NCBI RefSeq assembly: GCF_001949145.1
Contig: NW_019091440.1
Location: 108,643-172,642 of the forward strand
Direction: 5' to 3'
Source: Acanthaster planci
Taxonomy: Eukaryota > Echinodermata > Asteroidea > Valvatida > Acanthasteridae
Length of the DNA stretch: 64,000 bases
The notes under the pieces were generated by a model. That model had not been told where the DNA came from. It ran no database searches and was given only the letters and a program-made list of their open reading frames with translations. Shown one piece after another: positions 36,101 to 48,100 of the stretch (within the stretch, counting starts at the first letter, position 1; each line of letters starts with the position of its first letter). Position numbers and translations under genes: made by a program.

Positions 36101-39100
36101 AGGGTATGTGCCAGTGTTTGATCGCTATAAAGTCAGACTTATCTGCATGTGCCAACTTCACATAAAAACTATTGTACTCCCGTGAACAGAGTTCCTATGC
36201 AAGTTTTCCATGGTCATAGAAAATCCTGAAAATTCCTTGGAAAAAAACGTTGTCCAGGAATGTCATGGAAAAGTTAGGGAAAATTAAGAGAATGTGTCTT
36301 GGAGTCCTCTTTGTGAGAGGAAAAGTCATTGAAAAGTCACAGAAATCAAGATCATCCAAGGGTTAGTTTGATGGCTCACTTTTGCTGTGATAAAGGAAAA
36401 CAGATAAATTTACAGACTATCCTTGGCAGTCTGTAATAATGGCAGTCTTATGCCAAACAATTGTTCTCTGCAAAATGTTAAATGTCACGGAAACTGTCAT
36501 GTTATAGTCCTGGAAAAAAGTCCCGTCGGTCATAGAATATGGGGTGGTATTTCTTTTTAGATTTCTGTGCACATCCACTGTGCAGATTTGTGGCTTCTGA
36601 AGTTTCATCCAGAGACGAATTGAACTTTCTGTCGCAATATTTATTTTCTGTACAAAATCAGTTGGTTCCCACGAGCACAAACGTCAATTTTGCGGCAGAC
36701 CAAAACATTCTTTGAGAATTGATGTCCTTGTCTAAAGATTTCTAATGAAAGGAAAGCCTTTGCTTTAGTCTCTTTTATTTATTGATTTTTTTGGGGGGGG
36801 GGAATCAGATCTTCTTCCAAGCCACAACAGGGTCGGCCACGTCCGGATTCATCGCACTCGATGACATTGACGTCCTGGATGGAGCATGTCCACCAGATGG
36901 CTACTGCGACTTTGAGATAGACACCTGCACTTGGAGCAACTACCGCGGAGCGGAGGACGACTTTGATTGGCTGCGGAACAATGGGGGAACGCCCAGCTAC
37001 CAAACAGGCCCCTCGACTGACCACACCACGGGCACCGGAAGGGGTCAGAAACAACTCCTCCCTCCTCAACCTTGACCCCAGCCCCTTCTGACCACCCCCC
37101 CACCTCAATCCAGCACTCACTCCCAACCCACCACAACAAACTGAATTCAAATCTGAATTTTCTGAGTATTTTGTTATGCAAATATTTCTCCCAGGTCTTT
37201 GCATAAATTTGCATAAATTAATTTACTTGTCACTGTACTGCCTGGAACCACCCAGCACTCTGTTATTTTCTCTGTATTCACCAAGTGAGCAACTGTTCAG
37301 TGTAATTCAGATGCTACTTTATTAGCAAACATATTTTCAGTTCATCAGTGTAAAACTCTGATCCAATTTGGCCTGCAATATCTGACTTCAACTAGCCAGC
37401 CGACCCTGGTAAGCTCGATGCTCAGGTGGTAAAGACAACCGCACTGGTATTGAAAGTGGTTGTCATTGGTTTGAGTCCCACCTGAGTAGGCTTGTGAATA
37501 TTTGTCAAGCCTTCAGACAGCGCCAAGTATGTACAGTGTTATTATGTAGGTGAAGGCCACCTAAGACTCGACACAAAAAGTTGCAGAAAGTACATCTCGT
37601 TATATAAATGCTAAACGAATCTCCTGACATCTGCATGTTTTTCTTACTTGTTGCCATGGGTTGTCTCCTCGTCCAGGATTCTACGTTTACCTGGAGACAT
37701 CCTCACCGAGAGTGAAGGGAGAAAAGGCCTGGTTGGTCAGCGAGCACATCGACCAGACGGCCGGCCGCTGCCTCTCCTTCTACTACCACATGTTCGGCGG
37801 CACAGTCAACGCACTGAACCTCTACACCCAGACATCGCACACAGGGAGCAGCAGCAGCCCGCAGCTGGCCTGGACCAAGAAGGGTAACCAGGGCAACGTC
37901 TGGCGGTACGCCAAGGCCACGCTGTCCACCCTGGATGAATTCTGGGTGAGGGCTCACAAAAGGCTCCGCTGGAGCCTTGCCATTTTTTCCCCCCTAAATT
38001 GCAGAGTTGTAGTTTAGTACTAAAGCTAAAGTACTTGGCAGTGGCTTGAAATTATACATGAGTCTATAGTTGTGGCTGCGGCCACTTCACATAGAGAGCT
38101 GGGTAATTTCAAGCAACAGCCAAGTAATTTGGACACACCCTCAGTAAGCACTTGACAGGTATTTTTTACAAGTCACCACAGGTACTCTCACTAGCACTTT
38201 TTATTTCAGAGAGTTAAATTAGAATGGGATGCTTTTGAAGTACTTGTAAAAAATGTGTCATGTGTCTGTCCAAAAACTAACCACTACAGTAATGAGCTTT
38301 GCCATTTAAGCCGAGAAGGTACTTTGTTGAAAATCCAGCGGCAACTCCCCTGTAGCTTTTTCCTGACATTTCCCATGGTTTTAAGGTGGATGGGAAAACT
38401 TTGTCTTGCCAATAGCCGCATTTATTTTTGTAAATCATAGCGGGGAACAAGTTGGTTTGATATTTCATAAAGGCAAGGCAATTTGAGTGCAATGTGCGCA
38501 TGTGAGTTGGTATATGGCCACACTGGTAGAATAGACCTCTTGTGTGCGTATTGATGTTCCCAAATGACCTTTGACACACTTCCTTTTCAGTGTGCACTGT
38601 TTAAATACCAAACTTGCTTGATGTCGTCCTATGTTTCGTGAGACAACTGCTGACTTTTCTTCCTCATTGCCGGCTCACTTAGGTGATCTTTGAGGGTGTC
38701 GTGGGCACGAGTTACACAGGCGACATCGCCCTGGACGACATCCAGCTCTTGGATGGTCCTTGCCCGCCCACCCAGCCGCCCCCCACCACTCCAACTCCAC
38801 CCCCTGTCTACCGTGAGTAAAACACCCATCCGATGCTGACTCCATGGAAGAGAGGAAGCACAGTGTTGTAGTTGGGACCTTTCAGGACCATCACAAGACT
38901 GACACAAAAACTCCAGTCTGGATTCAAATTAAAAACTGTTTAAATATACTGCAACAAAAGCATTCCTTTGTGAGTTTTCACCCTGATGCTTTAAATGGTC
39001 TTGTATCCGGTCTTGTGTCTGGTCTTGTGTNCCGGTCTTGTATCTGGTCTTGTGTCTGGTCTTGTGACTGGTCTTGTGTCTGGTCTTGTGTCTGGTCTTG

Positions 39101-42100
39101 TGTCTGGTCTTGTGTCCGGTCTTGTGTCCGGTCTTGTGTCCGGTCTTGTGTCTGTATGGTCTTGTGACTGGTCTTGTGATGGCCTTGTCAACAACACTGA
39201 TGTTGAAAATATACAAGTTCATTCCTCCTTTCATTAACGATCGGTTGTGTAGGTGCTGACTTCTTCTTACAGTTGGCACTTTTGAACAATTAGAGTGGCT
39301 AATCTAAGCACTTTACACTAAGGTGTCTTATTCTGTACAGACAAGCGGTAATGGAAAGCATTGACAAACTGGCAAATTGGGACAGGGGAACCAGAGGCCA
39401 TGACCCCCTCCCCCAGAGCAGAAATCTTTTTAGATGAGAAAGAAAGTGGCTTGGGGGAGATTTTCACTTCCATTTATCTTAGAGGTACGTGCAAAGCCCC
39501 GAAAGTTAGCCTCACTCCTATAAAAAGGCCAGCAGAGGTGAATACTTGAAAAACTCAGAAATTTTTGGCCCAACGCCCCCCCCAAGCGATTTTTGCCCCT
39601 CCCTAAATTTGGTTCTGGATCTGGCTTCGTGGAGAGCTCCATTCACATCCCCCACCATGCCTGCCCTTGTTTGCTGGTGCTCAGTGTCGTTGACATTCAC
39701 TCTTCCTCTATTGGTCGGCCGGCAGCTCCCGACAGCCACGACTGCGACTTTGAGAACGGCTTCTGCAGCTGGACCCAGCTCACCTCCCCTGACGACCAGT
39801 TCGACTGGAGGTGGCAGACGGGCAGCACAGGGAGCACAAACACAGGGCCCGTCGCTGACCACACTAACGGGGACCCCTCAGGTAAGTCACACGGTTCAAT
39901 CCGCGGCTTCTGAACTTTGTGAGGAGGAGTGAGCCTGTTTGTTATTTCAAAAAGGCACGACTGTTCAAGAAGTAAGCACACCAGCCCAACTGTATTCAGC
40001 ACATGACAGGGCAACTCATATCTACATATTGCTTTTATTCAAAATGACTCATTCCAGCACAAGTGCCCTTTTACATAATGTATACTTGTGGGGTATTTCC
40101 TTTGTTCTCGTGTAAAAACTCTCACACAACACGGTAAAAATTTCAAATCACTGCCATTTCAACCAAATTTAGTTTCCTGGGTTGAAATTTCGACTGTATG
40201 TCCCTTATATAAAACACTTCAATTTGCGACGATGAATGGCACTTGAAAATTCCTCCTTTTTGAGTAAATTTGAAATATCGAATTCTTGTGGGGCACCAAT
40301 TGAGTACCCCCATAAGGATCAAAACTGGCCTCGTGGGGTACCTTCCATTGTTCAGGTACCCCACAAGGTACCATGCACAAGCGCGCGTACACACTTGTTT
40401 TACATACAAAGTGTGGACATTCCTTTGTTCTCCTGTGGTCAAAGTAAATGCTCCTTTTTCTCCCTTTGAGATAACTCCTTCAAGCTGGATTTTTGACGAC
40501 GATTTCCTGGACTGTTCCCCTTCATTTCCCAACAGATAACCTTAACCCCCAAAAGCCTCTGAAACTCTTTTTCAGAGACGGGAACACGTTGTGTGGACAC
40601 AACGCTATCGTACCATGCATTATGTGGACTTCTTTTGTGCAGAGGTCCACACTATGTGTGCCACACCTGTACATGTAAACTGGCACACTACTGCACATTT
40701 TTCTAGAGATTCTGTCTCTGTTTTGATTTGCAGAGAGTAGGTCACATGGGTATTGGCTATTCTAATTTTTTTTTACCATACACTTGAAAGGACTGTACCA
40801 CGTCTATGAAGTAAAACGGGAAATACGTGTTTGTGTATGGTTTGGAATCGCTAGTGGAGAAAACTGAAGTGCTAGTGAAGTACCTATGAAGCACCTGAAG
40901 TACCATTTAATGCCTATAAAGTTCTTCTGAAACATGCGGTCATACTTTTGACATACTTAGAAGTACATGTACTTGTAGATAATAATTAAGTACTAATAAT
41001 GAAGGAAATAATTTGGTAGTACCTGTGAACTACTTGTGAAGTACTTTAGAATAATGAAGCACTCATGAAGTACTAGTGAAGTACTCCACTGCAACACCGA
41101 CCTCCAAACGTTGCTTCCTCAGGCTGGTACATCTACATCGAGGTCAGCGGACAGTCCCAGGACAACATCGCCCGCCTCTCCTCTGCCTACTTCCCGGCTG
41201 CCACGTCTACCGACCCTGACGGCTACTGCATGGAGTTCTGGTACCACATGTATGGTTCCCATGTAGACAAGCTGACCATCTACTCCGTCAGCTACCCGGA
41301 CAACAAGGAGAGCGTGGTCTGGCAGAAGATGGGGACCTTTGGTCCGCAGTGGAACCAGGGACTGATCCACTTCCAAGAGACCAAGCAGTACAAGGTCAGA
41401 GAGCAAACCCAGAGACTTAGAGGTGTGGCTCTGGGCATGTTCGAGCGACGACTATAAAATATGCTTTGACTATCCGCTCCGAGCGGAACAAAAGAGGGCA
41501 TGGTTTTTTGGTACTCACCGCAAGTATATGCACGATTGATGCGGAGCACGCTGAGTACACGTAGCTAATTTACTCCGGCACGTGTGGTCTTTGCGTACAC
41601 ACAGAACACACGCAAGAACCCGCTTGTAATCACCTGTCTTTCCTCTTGCCGATTGGGGGTGCACTTCAGCTTGGGGGCGGATAACAACACCCAAACCATG
41701 GATGGTTTGCAGCATCTAGTCAATTACTTAGAACCAGTCCCTGAGGCATTGTCACTCCACTGGTTACCAGAGGCTGATTGCATTTATCATTACGGAGGGA
41801 ACCAATCGCTTAAAAATAATTGTACCAGGTTTCTGTGACCATGTTCGCTGTGGGAATTGCAGCCAACAGTGAAATGCAAGTAACGATGAGATTTCAAAAT
41901 TTAAAAAATTGGCTGACTAGGGTCATCTAAATGCATTGTTAAAAAAGCAGTTGACTACTTGTTGAACTGTAGTCCAGGTCCAAACTTGCCCTGTGCCACT
42001 GAGGAGCCAGGCAATGTCTGGACCTTGCATCCTGTAATCATTTTGTTAACCCTAAATTACCTTGCAGTAGAGGTGTTACCAATCAAAGGCGGGCCTCTGG

Positions 42101-45100
42101 ATGGCCTTGCTAGATTTAATTCCAGCCCACGTTAGGTGAGTCTGTGGCCACGATTCAGTTCCATTCAGTGTGCAGGCAACTTGTATCAAAGCCGACTGAA
42201 GCTGTCAATCAACTCAAAGGGGAACAAGGGCCCAGGATGAAACAGAAGCTACCCTTGAAAGCAAGGGGATAATGAAGAACCATGGCCTTTATGATGTATC
42301 GCATTTTCCTGAGGGAAAATGGATGTTGCGTACATGTAGATGGAAATATCGACAATTCCTATGGACGTCCATGGTGCAAGATTCTTTTAAAGGCCTTTTA
42401 CTAAAAAATGACTCTGATGACTTGTGACTCATTTTGAACTGTTACTCATTAATAGCTCATGCATTTTGGTTTTTTTTATACAAAGTGTTGCACACTGGGA
42501 ACGAAGACATCTTCTTTGTATAATAAAAACAAAACCTACATGTAAGTACGCTCAGCCTAAGTTTGAGTCCCACTTGGTCCAAGTTTTAGTCCCATGTGAG
42601 GAGCTTGACGAGTTTCTGTAATCAAATAAATATTGAGGTTACAGTTCCGTTCAAATTGTGAATTTGACCCATCAGGTTATTCTGGAGGGAACAGCTGGAC
42701 CAAGTTATCAAGGCGACATCTCGTTGGATGACTTGAAGTTCCATAAGGGGATCTGCCCACCTGGAGGTACCAACCAGATCAAATCAAATCAAAACAGGGA
42801 AATGATTTTTATGAAATCATATCTTTTAATATATCTTCTCTAAAACATATCAAATGTTTTTAGAAAGTATTTAACCTGTTGACTGCCGCGCATAATTTCA
42901 AAGGGGTATTGCCATCCGCCAAGCAATGTACGCATGCACGCATATTTAATTGGTACCTTTCAGGTGTCTATTTGAACATGAGCATTTTGCAGACGTACGC
43001 CCTCAACACTGCCAGCAGCAAACTTTGTTGTGTTCTGCATGCTACCAGTGTATTCAATTTACATTTCAACAGCCTATCATTTCCCACGAGAACATGTATA
43101 CCCGTAGCGGCAGAATGCGGTACACCTGTTACCAGGAGTACACTCATAGCCGGCAGTCAACGTATTAAGACAACAAATTAACTTCTTTGTGAAATTCACA
43201 CTCAGTGCTTGTGCTGAGAAAAAGTCAGCTGTGGTACCAGTCAAAAAGCAGTGTACATTGAATGGTATTTTGGCTGGTAACCTGTTGTTGCATAATAATT
43301 TTGCCTGCACTTGCACAAGTTTGTGTTTACACTGTTGCCTGGTAATCAGAATTCTGTTTGGCGAGATCTCAACTTTGGGCAAAAACATAAATACCTTTTT
43401 TCATTGGGTCTGTCAGAGCTCTGTGACTTTGAGAACGGCTTCTGTGGCTATGAGCAAGACAAAACTGATGATTTTGATTGGACGCTGCATCAGGGCCACA
43501 CGCCAAGCCAGGGCACCGGTCCTTCCAATGACCACACCTACGGGACAAGCTCTGGTGAGAAAAAATAGTCCATCCCGTTTTGGCCCATTGATTTTTTGGT
43601 GTTTTCCCCCTCCATGCAGAAAAATTTAAATGCCTACCCAATTGGCTACATCCAAATTCTGCAATTTAAGCAGCCCAAAGCAGCAAAGAGTGGCCATAAA
43701 TGGCCAGAAGTGAGACTCTCTCGGAGACAGCATATTCCTATCCTCCGTATTTATGAAGGATTCAGAAAGTCTTGTTGTATATTATAGGTGTTAGACTTTC
43801 CATATAAAATCTCGTAACGTACCCTGTTTGTAAAACAGGTAATAAAGAATTGACTTATTTACTTGGCGAGAGGTAACTTCAGCCTTCAACCCTCTTCCCC
43901 TCCTTCCCCCTCCCCCGGGACCCGCCCAAAACAGAGAAACCTGACACGCTAATTTGTGTTTTTCATTTGTTCATTTTCTCCAGGTCACTACATGTACGCC
44001 GAGATGTCCTCGCCCCGACAGCCGGGAGACATCGCTCGGATGGACAGCCCCAAGTACTCAAAGACACCTGGCAGCTGCCTGCAGTTCTGGTGAGTAATGA
44101 TGGGACGCCCCTATTGACTTGCTGCACATGCCACAGAGGGCGCTTTGATGCTTTGTAAGGCCGTGCCCAAAATGGGCTTCCACAGCCACGGCTGTGTCCA
44201 TTGTCAGTGCGTCGCTGCACATTTCCAGTGAAGCGGAGGCCTAGGCGTTGCTCTAGACAACAAATTGAGGTGCAGCCTAACAATTACAAGCGAGGACTAA
44301 TTGTCCAGATCTCTTGGCTAAGACTGAAGATAATGCATGAGGCTGTTGGACAGAGCCACTTGCTCGCAGCTTTCACAGTTGCATTGGCTGCTGGAACCCA
44401 GCCAGCCAGTGGCTTCAACCGTTGCCCATTGTATTCAAGTCATGGCCAAGTTATATGAACACGGCGTGACTTTCTGCAGCCAACACAAGCGTCAAATGTC
44501 AGCCTCGGGCCCTGGCAACTCACTTCCTGCATATTTCTCTTGCAAGCCTCTTTTCTCTTTTATACCTCGACGGCATGTCATCCAATTTTCAGTCAAATCA
44601 CAAGGTCTCCTAGGTTTTACTTTTGAACTGACAATGACTGTTGCACAGTTGACTGAATTCATTCTCTGTTGTTTATTGATGCCATCCGCCGTTCCAACCA
44701 TCAGTAGCGCATCATTCACAACTTTTTTCTCACTTTTGGGGTCGGAATCTTGTAGGTACTACAACTACGGAACTGACATTGGCACGCTAAATGTCTACAA
44801 GAAGACCTTTGGCAAATACGAGACCATCTTCACCCGGGACTACGACAACTGGCCAGAATGGCATGTGGCCGAGATCACTCTGCAGTCCATCTCCAGTTTC
44901 CAGGTACGGCTCCCTGAATGGTATCAGGGTGTTCATTGGAATCAAACACCTGAGCATCTGACCGTTCAAGTCCAAAATTGATTCCAAATGGTGGGACAGG
45001 ATACTCATGGAAACCAGCTTTCATAAATACCTGAGACAGTTTACCCAATTTTTAGAGCCTGAAGTGTTTAATTTCTGCAATTTTTGGAGTGCAAGTTTTC

Positions 45101-48100
45101 AATCAGGCATCATAAGTTCATGGTCACTTTTACACAAAGTACACTCCTTGATCAGAGCGTTAAATATTTTCCATCGCGCATACCAATGAAGTTGTCAAAG
45201 GTTTAGGAAAGCAAGCGAACATGTGATAACACATGAACAATCTTGGTCTAAATCGAGATGCCCAATTGGGTCTGAACGTTTACAGTGGCCTCAACTTTCC
45301 TTCGCGTCATTTAATTAAGTGAAGCTGTAACATTTTGCATTGCATTGTGGAATACCTCCCCTAGTAACTGAAACAGCGGGTTGGTTATTCGGGCCAGTCC
45401 GAGTAAAAGCGAGAAGTCGCATTAGTGTCAAATCGGAGAGAGTCGCGCCCACATTAGTAAGCACGCCTTACCTGAACAAGCGGAGGAGGTAATCAAATGT
45501 TTCCTTTTAACATCAGGTTGTCTTCGAAGCGATCCGTGGCAGTAGCTGGCAAGGCGATATCGCCCTGGACGACATCCGGGTGCGGGATGGCGCCTGCCTG
45601 CCCTACGGCAACTGCAACTTTGAGGCAGGCGACCTCTGCACGTGGAAGAACGCCGAGTTCAACGTCGACGGCTTTGACTGGGTGCGGCAGAAGGGCTCCA
45701 CACTGTCCTCCAAGACGGGTCCCTCTGCTGACCACACGTTCGGGAGTCCGTATGGTAAGGTTTCGCAGACATGCTCACAGGCAGGTCCCCCGTTTTTCCG
45801 CATCTAGTGAAACTTTGAGGAGATTTTGGGAGCAGAATCTGGAAAGATTTACTCATCTCTATCAGTGGCATACTAAGTTTGTGTTTTTTGATGGGGGGGC
45901 ACTGAAAGCTGATTAAATGTGGCTTATTGTTCATAGGTTACATCCATTTCAAAATTTTAACGGAGGGTGCACCCAGGAGGGTCACATGCCCCCCCCCCAA
46001 CAGTCATCATTGTCACATAGTCTGTGGCACGGGCAAGAAGCAACAAACATTTCTGCTCATGTACGGCCCAGGCCAGGACTCGAACCCAGGGCCACAGCGG
46101 TGAGAGGCAAGAGGTTTATGGCATTACAAAACCATGCCACCCTCACTATCTTAATTGATAATCAGTATGTACAGATTCCTTGTGCAACTCTTATATAAAG
46201 GTGCATGTTTACACAAAAGCGATTCTGGCACTTTGCGGCTCAATTTGTTGGGTTGGGCAGCATAAGTATGACCCCCCTCCCCCGTTGGAGGAGACAGATT
46301 GGCGTAGTGGTCCTTTCCTCACCCATTGCCTCTCAGTCCACATGAGAATTGGGTTTTCAGTCCCTACCTGATTCCGTGGGTTTTCCCCAGAATATTCCTC
46401 TGGGGTTTTCCTGCCACCTCTCAAACTGTAACTGCTTCTCTTTGCCTCCTCTCTACAGATTCCTTTCAGGCTTGTAAGCTGCAGTGCTGAAGGTGCTGGG
46501 GAAAATCCTTTTCAGTCGGCCTAAAAGAAAAATGTCTCTGGGTTCTGGTCAGGGGCTGGCTCCAAAAGTGGTGCGGCGACGCGGCTTTTTTCTTCACCTC
46601 GTTTGTCTGGTTCCCAGACAAACTGTTTAATTCATGTAACTGTTTAATACAGAAATGACGTCATCTGGAAAAGAGTGCCCTACTGAATGTATGAGGGCCT
46701 AGAGGGGACTCCTGTACTGTACATATTACACAAATGTACCCCATCAAAACACGTTAAAATTACACAGTAGCAGGATTCCAGTCAAGCAAGTTTGGCAGCT
46801 TTTGGACGTCATTTTTATACCACATGAAAAACTTTTTTATTTTGCCAATGCACAGGTCTACAGCGACGCGCGTGTTGACCAGAAACCGGAAACTTTCTTT
46901 TGGCCTTACTGGAAAATGGTTGATATTTATGCGATTGTCGCAAACGGTCTTCGTTACAGGAACCTACATTTACATCGAGACATCCTTGCCACGCCAAGAG
47001 GGCGACACGGCCATCCTGCTGTCAGGCTTCTTCGAGCCTAAGGAATACTGCCTGGAGTTCTGGTACCACATGTACGGCGGCTCCATGGGCACCATGAACG
47101 TCAACATCTGGCCCGACCAGAACCTCTTCACGGCCTCGGGCGACAAGGGCAACCTCTGGAGGCAGGCCAAGGTTAGTGTGGTGCCCGAAATCAAGCAGTC
47201 GTTCGAGCTGGTGCTGGAGGGCATCGTGGGGACCTCGCACACGGGCGACATGGCGGTGGACGACATCGTGGTCCTGGACGGGAAGTGCCCAGGTAAACAA
47301 ACTAAAATTTTTAAAAATGACAGAAAGAAACTTGGATTGCATGATTCATGAAACAGAGCACCATCAAAATGTTGCAATGGAGAGGCTGTTTTTCACTTTC
47401 ATAGCAAAACAAAAACATGGCCGATAATGATGGAACGATTTGCATTTGAGCAAAAAGCAAACATTGTTCAATGAAAAGAACAGAATAGAAAACTGTTGAC
47501 CATTTTGTGAATTTTCCCCCTGATTTCGTTTGTGTCTCTGTTACTATTTAATGTATGATTTTTTTTAGTCTAGAATACGTTCTTTAATTTCCAATAAATT
47601 ATGATTAAGATTTGTTTCTTCAGCCAATGATTAAAGAAAAACCAATCATAGGAAAGTTGGATGTTGGACTCGCACAGAATTTAAGGCTCAATTTAAAAAT
47701 GTACATACAATACGGGAGATTCACAATAGTGCGTCACCAAGAGTTTGCAACACGCTGGCCAATCATAATGCGCGAAATTTGTCGACCATTTCCAAACGTG
47801 CATTGGGTCGACAAATTTCGTGCATTGTGATTGGTCAACGCGTTGCAAACACTTGGTGGCGCACTGTTGTGAAACGGCCGTATTGCAATGCCAAAGCCTA
47901 TTCCCTACACAAAAATGTAACGTTCCCATTATTGAAACCCTTACAGCCAGTGGTGTAAAACCGTGTCTTTTATAATTAACACTGATCAAGTGACTACCTG
48001 CCAAACAAAAAAGTATGGTTAGAAGTCACTTTTGATGATATTTCTATGTCAAATTCTACAGGACGGATGTAAAGGTTTATCAAAACTGTCACTTGTTTGA

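Noticed and set aside
38997-39190. CRISPR-like repeat array
   Set aside because: Units are contiguous 12-mers with no unique spacers in a eukaryotic intron, so this is a minisatellite.
39736-39881. Alternative acceptor GACAG for the MAM15 first exon
   Set aside because: It would shift the frame away from CDFE; the GGCAG acceptor ten bases earlier keeps phase 1.
44337-44981. A 214-codon open frame
   Set aside because: It only gains meaning from 44756, where it coincides with the MAM16 exon. The upstream part has no domain and is intron.
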